From assembly GCA_021823365.1 (NCBI GenBank), contig JAKAOD010000238.1, positions 1-5,510 on the forward strand: a stretch of DNA of 5,510 bases. The letters run 5' to 3'. Positions 1 to 5,510 of this stretch are shown in pieces (the first letter of the stretch is position 1; the number at the start of each line of letters is the position of its first letter). The notes beneath the pieces were generated by a model, which was given only the letters and a program-made list of their open reading frames with translations, was not told the DNA's origin and made no database searches. The position numbers were made by a program, and so were the translations under genes. The stretch comes from Actinomycetes bacterium (GTDB taxonomy: Bacteria; Actinomycetota; Acidimicrobiia; Acidimicrobiales; Bog-793).

Positions 1-425
1 ACCTGAGCGTCGTGCGCCATGCCTGTGACCGCGTGGCGGTGATGTACCTCGGCCGGATCGTCGAGCTCGCCGACGCGGCCAGCCTCGTCGCGCGGCCCCT
101 CCACCCCTACACGAAGGCATTGCTGGCGGCGGTCCCGGTCCCCGATCCGCGCACCGAGCGGACGCGCAAGCTGGCGGCGATCGGCGGCGAGATCCCCGAC
201 CCGGCCGACCAGCCGCCGGGATGCTGCTTCGCCCCCCGCTGCCCGCTCGCCGTCGAGCGCTGCCGGGCCGAGCCGCCGGCGCTCGAGCCCGCCGGACCCG
301 GCCACGACGTCGCCTGCTTCCTCGCCCCTCGTCGCGCCGCCGCCGGCGGGCAGCTCGACGTGCTCGGCTCATCGGCGGCGACGCCTGGAGGCCGGCCGCC
401 GACTCCGTCGACTACCGCCTGGTGA
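1..425 (+). CDS. Oligopeptide/dipeptide ABC transporter ATP-binding protein, F-type (OppF/DppF-like), C-terminal part
   Basis: This is the 3' end of a nucleotide-binding subunit that hydrolyses ATP on the cytoplasmic face to drive peptide-type import. The frame is open from base 3 (bases 1-2 complete an Asp codon) to TGA at 423-425. The first residues, DLSVVRH, then DRVAVMYLGRIVE, match the segment just after the H-loop histidine of F-type subunits. Walker A, Q-loop, signature and Walker B all lie outside the window. Next comes the C-terminal oligopeptide-transporter domain: PLHPYTKALLAAVP, GEIPDP and a cysteine cluster with codons at 222, 225, 240, 261 and 315 (GCCF, RCP, ERC, ACF). In related DppD/OppD proteins four such cysteines hold a [4Fe-4S] cluster, so one may be present here. 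The last ~30 residues are Ala/Pro/Gly-rich and not recognisably conserved. The gene faces the permease operon tail-to-tail and overlaps it by 14 bases. Family is secure; pairing with this permease set is inferred. Confidence 0.93.
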   Translation, partial: LSVVRHACDRVAVMYLGRIVELADAASLVARPLHPYTKALLAAVPVPDPRTERTRKLAAIGGEIPDPADQPPGCCFAPRCPLAVERCRAEPPALEPAGPGHDVACFLAPRRAAAGGQLDVLGSSAATPGGRPPTPSTTAW

Positions 426-1374
426 GCCGCTCCTCGAGCGTGTCCCGGAGCGCCTCTGCGAGGAAGTTGAAGGACACCACGGTGAGCACGATGAGGACGC
501 CTGCCGGGTAGATGAGCCACCAGTAGCCGTCGTAGAGGTAGTTCAGGCCGTCGGAGAGCATGCTCCCCCAGTTGGCGGCGGGCGGCGGGGGGCCGAGGCC
601 GAGGTAGCTGATCCCGGCGAGGAGCAGGATGGCGTTCGCCACCTCGAACGTCGTCTGGACGACGATCGTGCCGACGGCGTTCGGGACGATGTGGCGGAGG
701 AGGACCCGCCGCCTCCCCGCCCCGGCGGCCTGGGCTGCCTGGACGAACTCCCGCGTCCGGAGCGACAGCGTGTCGCCCCGGACCAGCCGGGCCGTGACGA
801 GCCAGGAGACGAGTGCGAGGACGACGATGAGCATCGGCACGGAGGGGACGAAGACCGTCCCGAGGAGGAGCACGATCAGGAGCGAGGGGATCGCCAGCAT
901 CGAGTCGAGGACCCGCATCATCACGGCGTCGATCCAGCCGCCGGCGAACCCGGCGACGGCGCCCCAGAGCGTCCCGAACAGGCTCGCCAGGAGCGCTGCG
1001 GCGAGGCCCACCTCGAGCGAGGACTGGCCGCCGGCCATCAGCCGTCCGAGCACGTCGTAGCCGACGTCGTCCGTCCCGAGCGGGTGGCGGGCCGACGGGG
1101 GGAGGTGCGCTTGCAGCAGGTTCGTGTGCACCTGGTCCGTGCGGTAGACGAGCGGGCCCACGAAGCTGAACAGCACGAGCAGGACGATGACGACCGAGGC
1201 GGCCAGGGCGAGCTTGTGGGCGAGGAACCATCGCCCGACGGCGGCGAGCGCATCGGCGAGGACGGCGCCGGCGCCGGTGCCGGAGCGCGCTCCACGCGCG
1301 AGGGGGCCGGGCACGCCGGTCCCCCCGGCCGCCCCGAGCGCCCCGGGGGTCTCCGCGGTCTCGAGCCTCGTCAC
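412..1374 (-). CDS. dppC: Peptide-type ABC transporter permease, DppC/OppC family
   Basis: Inner-membrane permease subunit that pairs with the DppB-type protein to form the channel of a peptide/nickel-class importer. The GTG start at 1374 gives 320 residues, near the family norm. It overlaps the dppB stop in a GTGA junction and has AAGGAG 11 bases upstream. A Gly/Ala-rich cytoplasmic leader (about 1-45) precedes the first membrane helix (about 55-77). Then come the family hallmark HPLGTDDVGYDVLGRL (97-112), helices near 118-145, 158-175 and 178-195, and the EAA loop that contacts the ATPase (about 208-235, REFVQAAQAAGAGRRRVLLRH). Further on are ISYLGLGPPPPAANWG (255-270), typical of DppC, and a last helix ending FNFLAEALRDTLEERL. 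The EAA-loop glycine is kept. It is the last gene of the operon, and its TAG lies inside the convergent ATPase gene. The leader is longer than in many homologues; a later start is possible but lacks a better ribosome site. The true substrate is unknown, so the symbol denotes family only. Confidence 0.93.
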   Translation of the reverse strand: MTRLETAETPGALGAAGGTGVPGPLARGARSGTGAGAVLADALAAVGRWFLAHKLALAASVVIVLLVLFSFVGPLVYRTDQVHTNLLQAHLPPSARHPLGTDDVGYDVLGRLMAGGQSSLEVGLAAALLASLFGTLWGAVAGFAGGWIDAVMMRVLDSMLAIPSLLIVLLLGTVFVPSVPMLIVVLALVSWLVTARLVRGDTLSLRTREFVQAAQAAGAGRRRVLLRHIVPNAVGTIVVQTTFEVANAILLLAGISYLGLGPPPPAANWGSMLSDGLNYLYDGYWWLIYPAGVLIVLTVVSFNFLAEALRDTLEERLTRR

Positions 1375-2336
1375 GAGGCGCCCGGCTCCTTGCGATAGGT
1401 GACCCGGGGGTCGGCGGCTGCGTAGAGGAGATCGGCGAGCAGCGAGCCGGCGACGGTGGCGATCCCGACGACGAGCGTGACGCCGAGGAGCACCGGATAG
1501 TCCCTCGACAGGGCGGCGTTCCAGAACAACAGGCCCATCCCCGGGTAGTTGAACACCGTCTCCACGATGACCGAGCCGGATATGACGGCAGGAAGGCTCA
1601 ACCCGACGAGGGTGATCAGCGGGAGCATCGAGTTCCTCAGCACGTGGCGGGCGAGTATCCGGGCCCGCGGCACGCCCTTCGCGCTGGCGGTCCGCACGTA
1701 GTCCTGGGCGAGGTTCTCGACCGCCGCGGAGCGGGTGAAGCGGCTGAAGCCGGCGACGATCACGACGGCGAGCGTGGCGACGGGAAGGACAAGGCCGGTG
1801 GGATGGGCGAGGATCGCGCCCACCGTGGTGCCCTGCGGCGCCTCGGCCGGGAGCAGCCGGGAGTCGATCGCGAACAGCAGGATCGCGAGCAGGCCGACCC
1901 AGAAGACCGGCATCGAGTAGCCGACGAAGGCGAGCGCCGTGAAGAGGTGGTCGACGGCGTGGTTGCGGCGGACTGCCTGGAACAGGCCGACGGGCACGCC
2001 CACGACGAGCGCGACGGCGAAGGCGATGCCGACGAGGAGGGCGGTCTTCGGGAGGTCCTCGCGCAGCAGCGCCGCCACGGTCTGGTTCTGCTGGTAGGAG
2101 TAGCCGAGGTTTCCCTCGAACAAGTGCCCCCACCAGAGGAAGAACTGCACGTAGAGGGGCTTGTCGTAGCCGTTGGCGACGTTGAAGGCGCGGATCGCCT
2201 GCGGGGTGGCCTGGATGCCGAGCACGGCTCGGGCTATGCCCCCGGGCAGGAGGTGGATGACGACGAAGACGATCAGCGAGACGCCGACGACGACGACGCA
2301 GGCCTGCAGGATCCTGCGCACGACGTAGCCGAGCAC
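1371..2336 (-). CDS. dppB: Peptide-type ABC transporter permease, DppB/OppB family
   Basis: Inner-membrane permease subunit, the partner of the DppC-type protein. It has 321 residues, a normal length for the family. The GTG start at 2336 is fixed by a near-perfect AGGAGGTGG ribosome site 9 bases upstream and by the classic N-terminus MLGYVVRRILQ. Helix 1 (about 9-30) ends in HLLPGG, the usual DppB position. An extracytoplasmic segment (about 40-95) carries YDKPLYVQFFLWW and GNLGYSY, both family hallmarks. Further helices lie near 99-120, 130-157, 182-197, 236-262 and 282-306. The EAA loop, about 212-240 (DYVRTASAKGVPRARILARH), would dock on the ATPase. After it comes VIVETVFNYPGMGLLFWNA (257-275), also diagnostic, and the C-terminus DPRVTYR is typical. 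The gene lies 33 bases after the binding-protein gene and shares 4 bases with dppC, so all three are probably co-translated. The symbol denotes family, since the substrate is not determined. Confidence 0.95.
   Translation of the reverse strand: MLGYVVRRILQACVVVVGVSLIVFVVIHLLPGGIARAVLGIQATPQAIRAFNVANGYDKPLYVQFFLWWGHLFEGNLGYSYQQNQTVAALLREDLPKTALLVGIAFAVALVVGVPVGLFQAVRRNHAVDHLFTALAFVGYSMPVFWVGLLAILLFAIDSRLLPAEAPQGTTVGAILAHPTGLVLPVATLAVVIVAGFSRFTRSAAVENLAQDYVRTASAKGVPRARILARHVLRNSMLPLITLVGLSLPAVISGSVIVETVFNYPGMGLLFWNAALSRDYPVLLGVTLVVGIATVAGSLLADLLYAAADPRVTYRKEPGAS
1386..1391 (-). promoter_or_regulatory. Ribosome binding site of the DppC-type gene
   Basis: AAGGAG on the minus strand, 11 bases before the GTG at 1374. 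It lies inside the last codons of the DppB-type gene and supports the GTG start that overlaps the upstream stop. The spacing is slightly long, so reinitiation by ribosomes finishing dppB may contribute. Confidence 0.7.
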
Positions 2337-2345
2337 CGCCTTCCA

Positions 2346-2351
2346 CCTCCT
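2346..2351 (-). promoter_or_regulatory. Ribosome binding site of the DppB-type gene
   Basis: AGGAGG, extended to AGGAGGTGG, on the minus strand 9 bases before the GTG at 2336. It is the strongest Shine-Dalgarno match in the window and settles the GTG start. It sits in the only true intergenic gap (2337-2369), which otherwise shows no terminator or promoter. Confidence 0.85.
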
Positions 2352-2369
2352 GCCCGGGCTGGCTCCAGG

Positions 2370-4175
2370 TCAGCTGCCCGAGATCGTCCAGTTCTGCGGG
2401 GCGAGGTTGCCGCTCGCGTAGAAGTCGACGCCGTGGACGCTCGACGCCACGGCGTTGAGGTAGTACGTGGCGAGCTGCCAGACCTCGGGCGCCTGGCTGA
2501 CGACGTAGGCGTCGTACGCACGCATGGCGCTCACGGTCTGGCTCGCCGGCGCGGTCTCGGTTGCGTCGATGAGCTGGACGAGCCTCGGGGTCGGCGGGTA
2601 GTCGAGACCGACGTGCCCCTCGAAGAGGTTGGCCCCGGTCGGGTCCGGCACGCCGTAGTCCCAGGAGAAGCCGGCCCCCCAGTTGGCGATCTGCCAGCCG
2701 GGGCTGTCGCACATGGACGTGCCGCAGATCGTGCCGACGATCGAGTTGAACGGCGCCGAGGAGAGGTTGACGAGGATGCCGGCCTCGCTGGCGTCGCTCT
2801 TGTAGTTGTCCATCTCGCCCTGCAGATAGGCGCTGCCGCTCACGTACAGCAGGTTGAACTGGAGCTTCCTCCCCTTCGTGATGCCCGCCCCGCACTGGCT
2901 GCCGCCCGCTCCGGGGTCGGTGCAGGTCGCCGGGCCCGAGGAGGGGATCGTCCAGCCGTGGGAGGTGAGGAGCTTGCGCGCCGCGGCGACGTCGAAGGGG
3001 TTCTTCTCCTGGGACGGGGCGATGAACGGCGAGACCGGCTGCGGCGGGACCGGCCCGTAGTCGGGGTAGCCGGCGGTGCCGCCGAGCAGCGCGGTGATCT
3101 GTGCCGGCTGGTCCATGACGTCGTTCAGCGCCTGGCGGATGTAGAGCTGCTTCACGAGGGGGCCGGCGACGGGGCTTGCGTAGTTGAGCGACATCATGTT
3201 CGCCGCCTCGAGCTCGGAGCGGACGATCCTGTAGCCGCTCGCCTGGACGCGGCCCTCGGCGGCGAGATCGGTGTTCGGTATGTAGCCGACGTCGACGCTG
3301 TGGGAGAGCACGGCGTCGAACTCCGCAGACGCCGAGGTGTACGGCACCATCTCGATCTCGGCGACGTGAGGCTTCTCCGGCCCGGAGTAGGCCGGGTTGG
3401 CGTCGAGGGCGGCGAAGCCGCTCGTCTGGAACTGCTTGAGCACGAAGGGCCCGTCGACGACCTTCCAGAGAGGGTTGGTGTCGTAGGTCGAGGTCTGCTT
3501 CCCCTGCGCGTTGAGGAAGTCGTAGACGGCGACCGCCCCCTTCGCCGTCTCGTCGTAGTTGCCGACAGCACCCGACGCCGACGTCTTGTCCCAGGCGTGC
3601 TGCGGCATCGGGACGATGAAGGACAGCTCGTCGTCGGTGAACCACGTCGGGTTGTACGAATGCGTGAGGTGCAGGACGACGGTCGAGGCGCTCGGCGTCG
3701 TCCAGCTCTTCACGTTGTCCGGCATGTCGCCGGGCGTGTAGTGCGCCCAGATCGCCTTGTTCGCCTCGAGCAGGTTGAGGAAGAAGGTGACGTCCCTGCT
3801 CGTGACCGGCTTCCCGTCGGACCACATGTAGTGCTTGAGCTTGATCGTGACGACGGTGTTGCCGTCGGAGTAGACGGGCGGGTCGGCGAGGCTGAGCCCG
3901 GTGTTGATGGCCGCCGGGTCGCTCGCGGTGCCGATCGTGTACAGGGCGGGCCAGAGCTGCTCCTGGAGGTCGACGTCGGCGAGGGAGGAGTACGCGCCCG
4001 AGACGAACGGCATGATGTACTCGGGCGTGCCCTGCGCCCCCTCGGCGTAGGTGATCGTCCCGCTCGTGCCGGAGGCGCGCGTCGCCGCCCCCGCCGGGCC
4101 GGCGCCGGCGCCCGCCCCGACGGCGGCGCCGCCCGCCAGGAGCGCGGCGGCCAATCCGGTGATTCTTCCTCTCAT
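2370..4175 (-). CDS. Extracellular substrate-binding protein, family 5 (peptide/nickel ABC transporter type)
   Basis: Captures the ligand outside the membrane and delivers it to the DppB/DppC channel. The ATG at 4175 gives 601 residues, within the usual range of family 5 binding proteins (about 500-600). Residues 1-31 form a Sec-type signal peptide: MRGR, an Ala/Gly/Leu core, then PAGAA as a likely cleavage site. There is no lipobox cysteine, so the mature protein is not predicted to be a lipoprotein. The family 5 fold is shown by VYSDGNTVVTIKLKHYMWSDGKPVTSRDV (101-129, read in parts), DGPFVLKQF (241-249), PAYSG (261-265), the MMSLNYASP strand (327-335) and IRQALNDVMD (346-355). Four cysteines, at 418, 428, 484 and 489, probably form disulfides. 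The start overlaps the amidohydrolase stop (ATGA) and has AAGGGG 7 bases upstream. Ligand specificity cannot be read; peptides, nickel-like chelates and sugars are all carried by this class. Confidence 0.93.
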   Translation of the reverse strand: MRGRITGLAAALLAGGAAVGAGAGAGPAGAATRASGTSGTITYAEGAQGTPEYIMPFVSGAYSSLADVDLQEQLWPALYTIGTASDPAAINTGLSLADPPVYSDGNTVVTIKLKHYMWSDGKPVTSRDVTFFLNLLEANKAIWAHYTPGDMPDNVKSWTTPSASTVVLHLTHSYNPTWFTDDELSFIVPMPQHAWDKTSASGAVGNYDETAKGAVAVYDFLNAQGKQTSTYDTNPLWKVVDGPFVLKQFQTSGFAALDANPAYSGPEKPHVAEIEMVPYTSASAEFDAVLSHSVDVGYIPNTDLAAEGRVQASGYRIVRSELEAANMMSLNYASPVAGPLVKQLYIRQALNDVMDQPAQITALLGGTAGYPDYGPVPPQPVSPFIAPSQEKNPFDVAAARKLLTSHGWTIPSSGPATCTDPGAGGSQCGAGITKGRKLQFNLLYVSGSAYLQGEMDNYKSDASEAGILVNLSSAPFNSIVGTICGTSMCDSPGWQIANWGAGFSWDYGVPDPTGANLFEGHVGLDYPPTPRLVQLIDATETAPASQTVSAMRAYDAYVVSQAPEVWQLATYYLNAVASSVHGVDFYASGNLAPQNWTISGS

Positions 4176-5510
4176 CTCGCTACCCCTTGCTCTCTCGCCG
4201 GCTCTCCGAGCCGGTCGCCTGCATCCTTCGTGCCCGGGAGGTCGAGCCGATCACGCGCGACGCGCGTCCCCCCCTTCCAGACCCCGACGATCCTCCGGAG
4301 TGCCACGACGTCGCGGGTCGGGTCCTCCTCGACGAGGAGCAGGTCGGCGAGCTTGCCCGGCTCTATCGAGCCGAGGTCGCCAAGCGTCCCGAGGAACGCC
4401 GCGCCGCCGAGCGTCGCGGCGCGCAGCACCTCGGCGGCGGAGACGCCCGCCGACTGCAGCAGCTCGAGCTCCCGGTGGAGCTCCGGGCCGAGCGAGAGGT
4501 CGGTCCCCGTGGCGACGACCCCGCCCGCAGCGACGAGGGCGTGGAGGTTTCCCTGCGCGACAGGGGTCATCACGCGCATCCAGTCGGCCCAGCGGTTCCG
4601 CGCCTGGATGTCGTGCTCCTCGGTCCGCAGCTGCTCGCGCTCCTCGGGCGGGAGGCACGCCGCGTAGAGGGGCTCGTCGACGTAGCCCGGCGAGTCGGCG
4701 AGGCGCGCGTAGCGCTCGCCGATGGCGAGCGTGCTCGCGACGGGGACCTGGCGGCTCGCGAGCAGCCAGGCGAGCTCGGGCGTCGCCGGCGACTGGATCA
4801 CCGGGTGGGCGAGCGCGTCGGCACCGGCGGCGATCGCCTCGCGAGCCCTCAGCTCGTTCGAGGTGTGCACGGTGACCCGGAGCATCGCCTCGTGCGCGGC
4901 GGCGACGATGCCGGCGAGGACCGACCGTTCGAGCACCGGGATCATCGGGCGCACGCCCCACCCGTGCTCGTCGTAGGTCACCTTGACGATGTCCGGGCGC
5001 CCGAGACCGGCCCCGCCCTCGAGATGGTCCCGCAGCCGGCCGAGGTCGGCCGGGAGGGAGTCGATGGATACCGTCCGCGCGAGGCCCGCGCCGTGCCCTC
5101 CGCTGCAGGTCACGAAGGCGCCGGCGCAGAAGATCCGCGGGCCGAGCACGCGTCCGGCGGCGACGTCGGCCCGCAGGCCGTAGATGGTCGCCTCGTCGTT
5201 GCCGGCGTCGAAGAGCGACGTCACGCCGCAGTAGAGGTAGCTGTGCAGCCGGGAGACGAGGCCGGCGCGCACCTGGGCCTCCTCCGCGCGCTTCGGGACG
5301 GGCTCGGCGTCGGTGGGCCCCCGATGGCGTGACGAGCGCAGGTGGACGTGGGCGTCGACGAGCCCCGGCACGAGGAAGGCGCCCCGGCAGTCGACGACCT
5401 CGACCCCGACCCCGTCCCCGCCCGCGGCGCCCCCGTCCCCGCCCGCGGCGCCCCCGTCCCCGCCCCCCCCCGGCCCCCCCAGCCCCCCGGCCCCCCCCGC
5501 GGGCACCCCC
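4172..5510 (-). CDS. Metal-dependent amidohydrolase (imidazolonepropionase/prolidase-like subgroup), 5' end missing
   Basis: A TIM-barrel hydrolase of the amidohydrolase superfamily, which cleaves C-N (sometimes C-O) bonds with a metal centre. Numbered from the GTG at 5506, it has LVPGLVDAHVHL (45-56) with metal ligands H53 and H55, CGVTSLFDAG (93-102), SGGHGAG (135-141), DIVKV with K175 as a possible bridging lysine, VTVHT (H214), ALAHP (H234), and ATGTDLSLGPELHRELELL with the catalytic Asp D336. The C-terminal LGSIEPGKLADLLLVEEDP closes the small beta-sandwich domain. All expected catalytic residues are present. The GTG at 5506 is unlikely to be the real start. Homologues have 50-60 residues of beta-sandwich before PGLVDAHVH, whereas here that stretch is a Gly-rich tract (about 3-34), so I mark the gene as running off the window. 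G-runs in that tract make its frame uncertain. It is the first visible gene of the transporter operon, suggesting action on the imported ligand. Substrate unknown; peptide, lactam or cyclic amide are all possible. Confidence 0.88.
   Translation of the reverse strand, partial: GVPAGGAGGLGGPGGGGDGGAAGGDGGAAGGDGVGVEVVDCRGAFLVPGLVDAHVHLRSSRHRGPTDAEPVPKRAEEAQVRAGLVSRLHSYLYCGVTSLFDAGNDEATIYGLRADVAAGRVLGPRIFCAGAFVTCSGGHGAGLARTVSIDSLPADLGRLRDHLEGGAGLGRPDIVKVTYDEHGWGVRPMIPVLERSVLAGIVAAAHEAMLRVTVHTSNELRAREAIAAGADALAHPVIQSPATPELAWLLASRQVPVASTLAIGERYARLADSPGYVDEPLYAACLPPEEREQLRTEEHDIQARNRWADWMRVMTPVAQGNLHALVAAGGVVATGTDLSLGPELHRELELLQSAGVSAAEVLRAATLGGAAFLGTLGDLGSIEPGKLADLLLVEEDPTRDVVALRRIVGVWKGGTRVARDRLDLPGTKDAGDRLGEPAREQGVAR
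4183..4188 (-). promoter_or_regulatory. Probable ribosome binding site of the substrate-binding protein gene
   Basis: AAGGGG on the minus strand, 7 bases before the ATG at 4175, inside the 3' end of the amidohydrolase gene. The match is modest, but spacing is good. With the ATGA overlap it suggests coupled translation. Confidence 0.55.
5414..5465. repeat. 21-base tandem repeat, about 2.5 copies, in the amidohydrolase 5' region
   Basis: The unit begins GTCCCCGCCC on the + strand and recurs at 5414, 5435 and 5456, exactly 21 bases apart. The first two units are identical (5414-5434 and 5435-5455). The third follows for 10 bases and then breaks into C-runs. Because 21 is a multiple of 3, the repeat keeps the reading frame and encodes a seven-residue Gly/Ala/Asp unit (GGDGGAA) on the minus strand. 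Shorter GACCCC units at 5402 and 5408 lead into it. It looks like slippage expansion of a G-rich loop. Confidence 0.8.
5463..5498 (-). other. Four-run G-tract with G-quadruplex potential
   Basis: On the minus (coding) strand there are G-runs of 8 (5498-5491), 6 (5488-5483), 7 (5480-5474) and 9 (5471-5463), each separated by 2-base loops. This satisfies the usual four-run quadruplex pattern. It would lie in the mRNA near the 5' end of the amidohydrolase gene. Runs this long are also prone to sequencing and assembly errors, and the tract sits at the window edge, so its exact length should not be trusted. Confidence 0.6.

Noticed and set aside
330..425. A possible intrinsic terminator for either convergent transcript
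   Set aside because: GC-rich inverted bits such as GCCGCCGCCGGCGGGC are present, but no T-run follows on either strand. In such GC-rich DNA small palindromes are common, so this is not evidence of a terminator.
2337..2369. A promoter or terminator between the binding-protein and DppB genes
   Set aside because: The gap is only 33 bases and is largely taken up by the Shine-Dalgarno region. The GCCCGGGC palindrome has no T-tract, and no -10/-35-like pair is visible.
412..3825. A 1137-codon open frame on the minus strand, extending the dppC frame far upstream
   Set aside because: Only its last 320 codons encode a recognisable protein. The rest is Arg/Pro-rich shadow translation of the dppB and binding-protein genes in another frame, as expected when stops are rare at high GC.
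1644..4667. A 1007-codon open frame on the plus strand
   Set aside because: It runs antisense to three clear genes and translates to Arg/Asp/Glu/Val-rich sequence with no recognisable domain. High GC explains the lack of stops.
5504..5506. GTG at 5506 as the true start of the amidohydrolase
   Set aside because: It has no visible ribosome site within the four bases left, and using it would leave the enzyme without its N-terminal beta-sandwich strands. An internal Val codon is more likely.
5400..5510. The C-rich end as a two-colour sequencing poly-G artefact
   Set aside because: Such an artefact would be expected to add G to the right end of the + strand, not C, and the 21-base in-frame repeat argues for a real origin. 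Homopolymer-length errors remain possible.

Overview
The window looks like chromosomal DNA from a high-GC bacterium, most likely an actinomycetote. The clues are strong G/C bias at third codon positions, GTG start codons, Ala/Gly-rich proteins and genes packed with 4-base overlaps. The substrate-binding protein reminds me of those from deep-branching Actinomycetota such as Acidimicrobiia, but I cannot test that here. Both ends fall inside genes, so this may be a short metagenomic contig.

Layout, left to right. Positions 1-425 (+) hold the 3' end of an F-type (OppF/DppF-like) ATPase of an oligopeptide/dipeptide ABC transporter. The remaining four genes lie on the minus strand and are transcribed right to left: a metal-dependent amidohydrolase (4172 to beyond 5510, 5' end missing), a family 5 peptide-type substrate-binding protein (2370-4175), a DppB-type permease (1371-2336) and a DppC-type permease (412-1374). 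The first/second and third/fourth genes overlap by 4 bases (ATGA and GTGA), and the second and third are 33 bases apart. This is therefore a single operon with probable translational coupling. It ends tail-to-tail with the ATPase gene, with a 14-base overlap.

How they fit together: the binding protein would capture a peptide-like or other small amphipathic ligand outside the cell, DppB and DppC would form the membrane channel, and the convergent ATPase (with a partner outside the window) could power it. The amidohydrolase, made from the same transcript, is a plausible processing enzyme for the imported ligand. The substrate cannot be read from the sequence.

The last ~100 bases are extremely C-rich on the given strand. 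They contain a 21-base in-frame tandem repeat and four long G-runs on the coding strand, placed where the amidohydrolase should have its N-terminal beta-sandwich segment. No RNA gene, mobile element, CRISPR array, promoter or convincing intrinsic terminator was found. There is no gene-free stretch longer than 33 bases. I see a conventional transporter operon with a few oddities, not a clearly new system.
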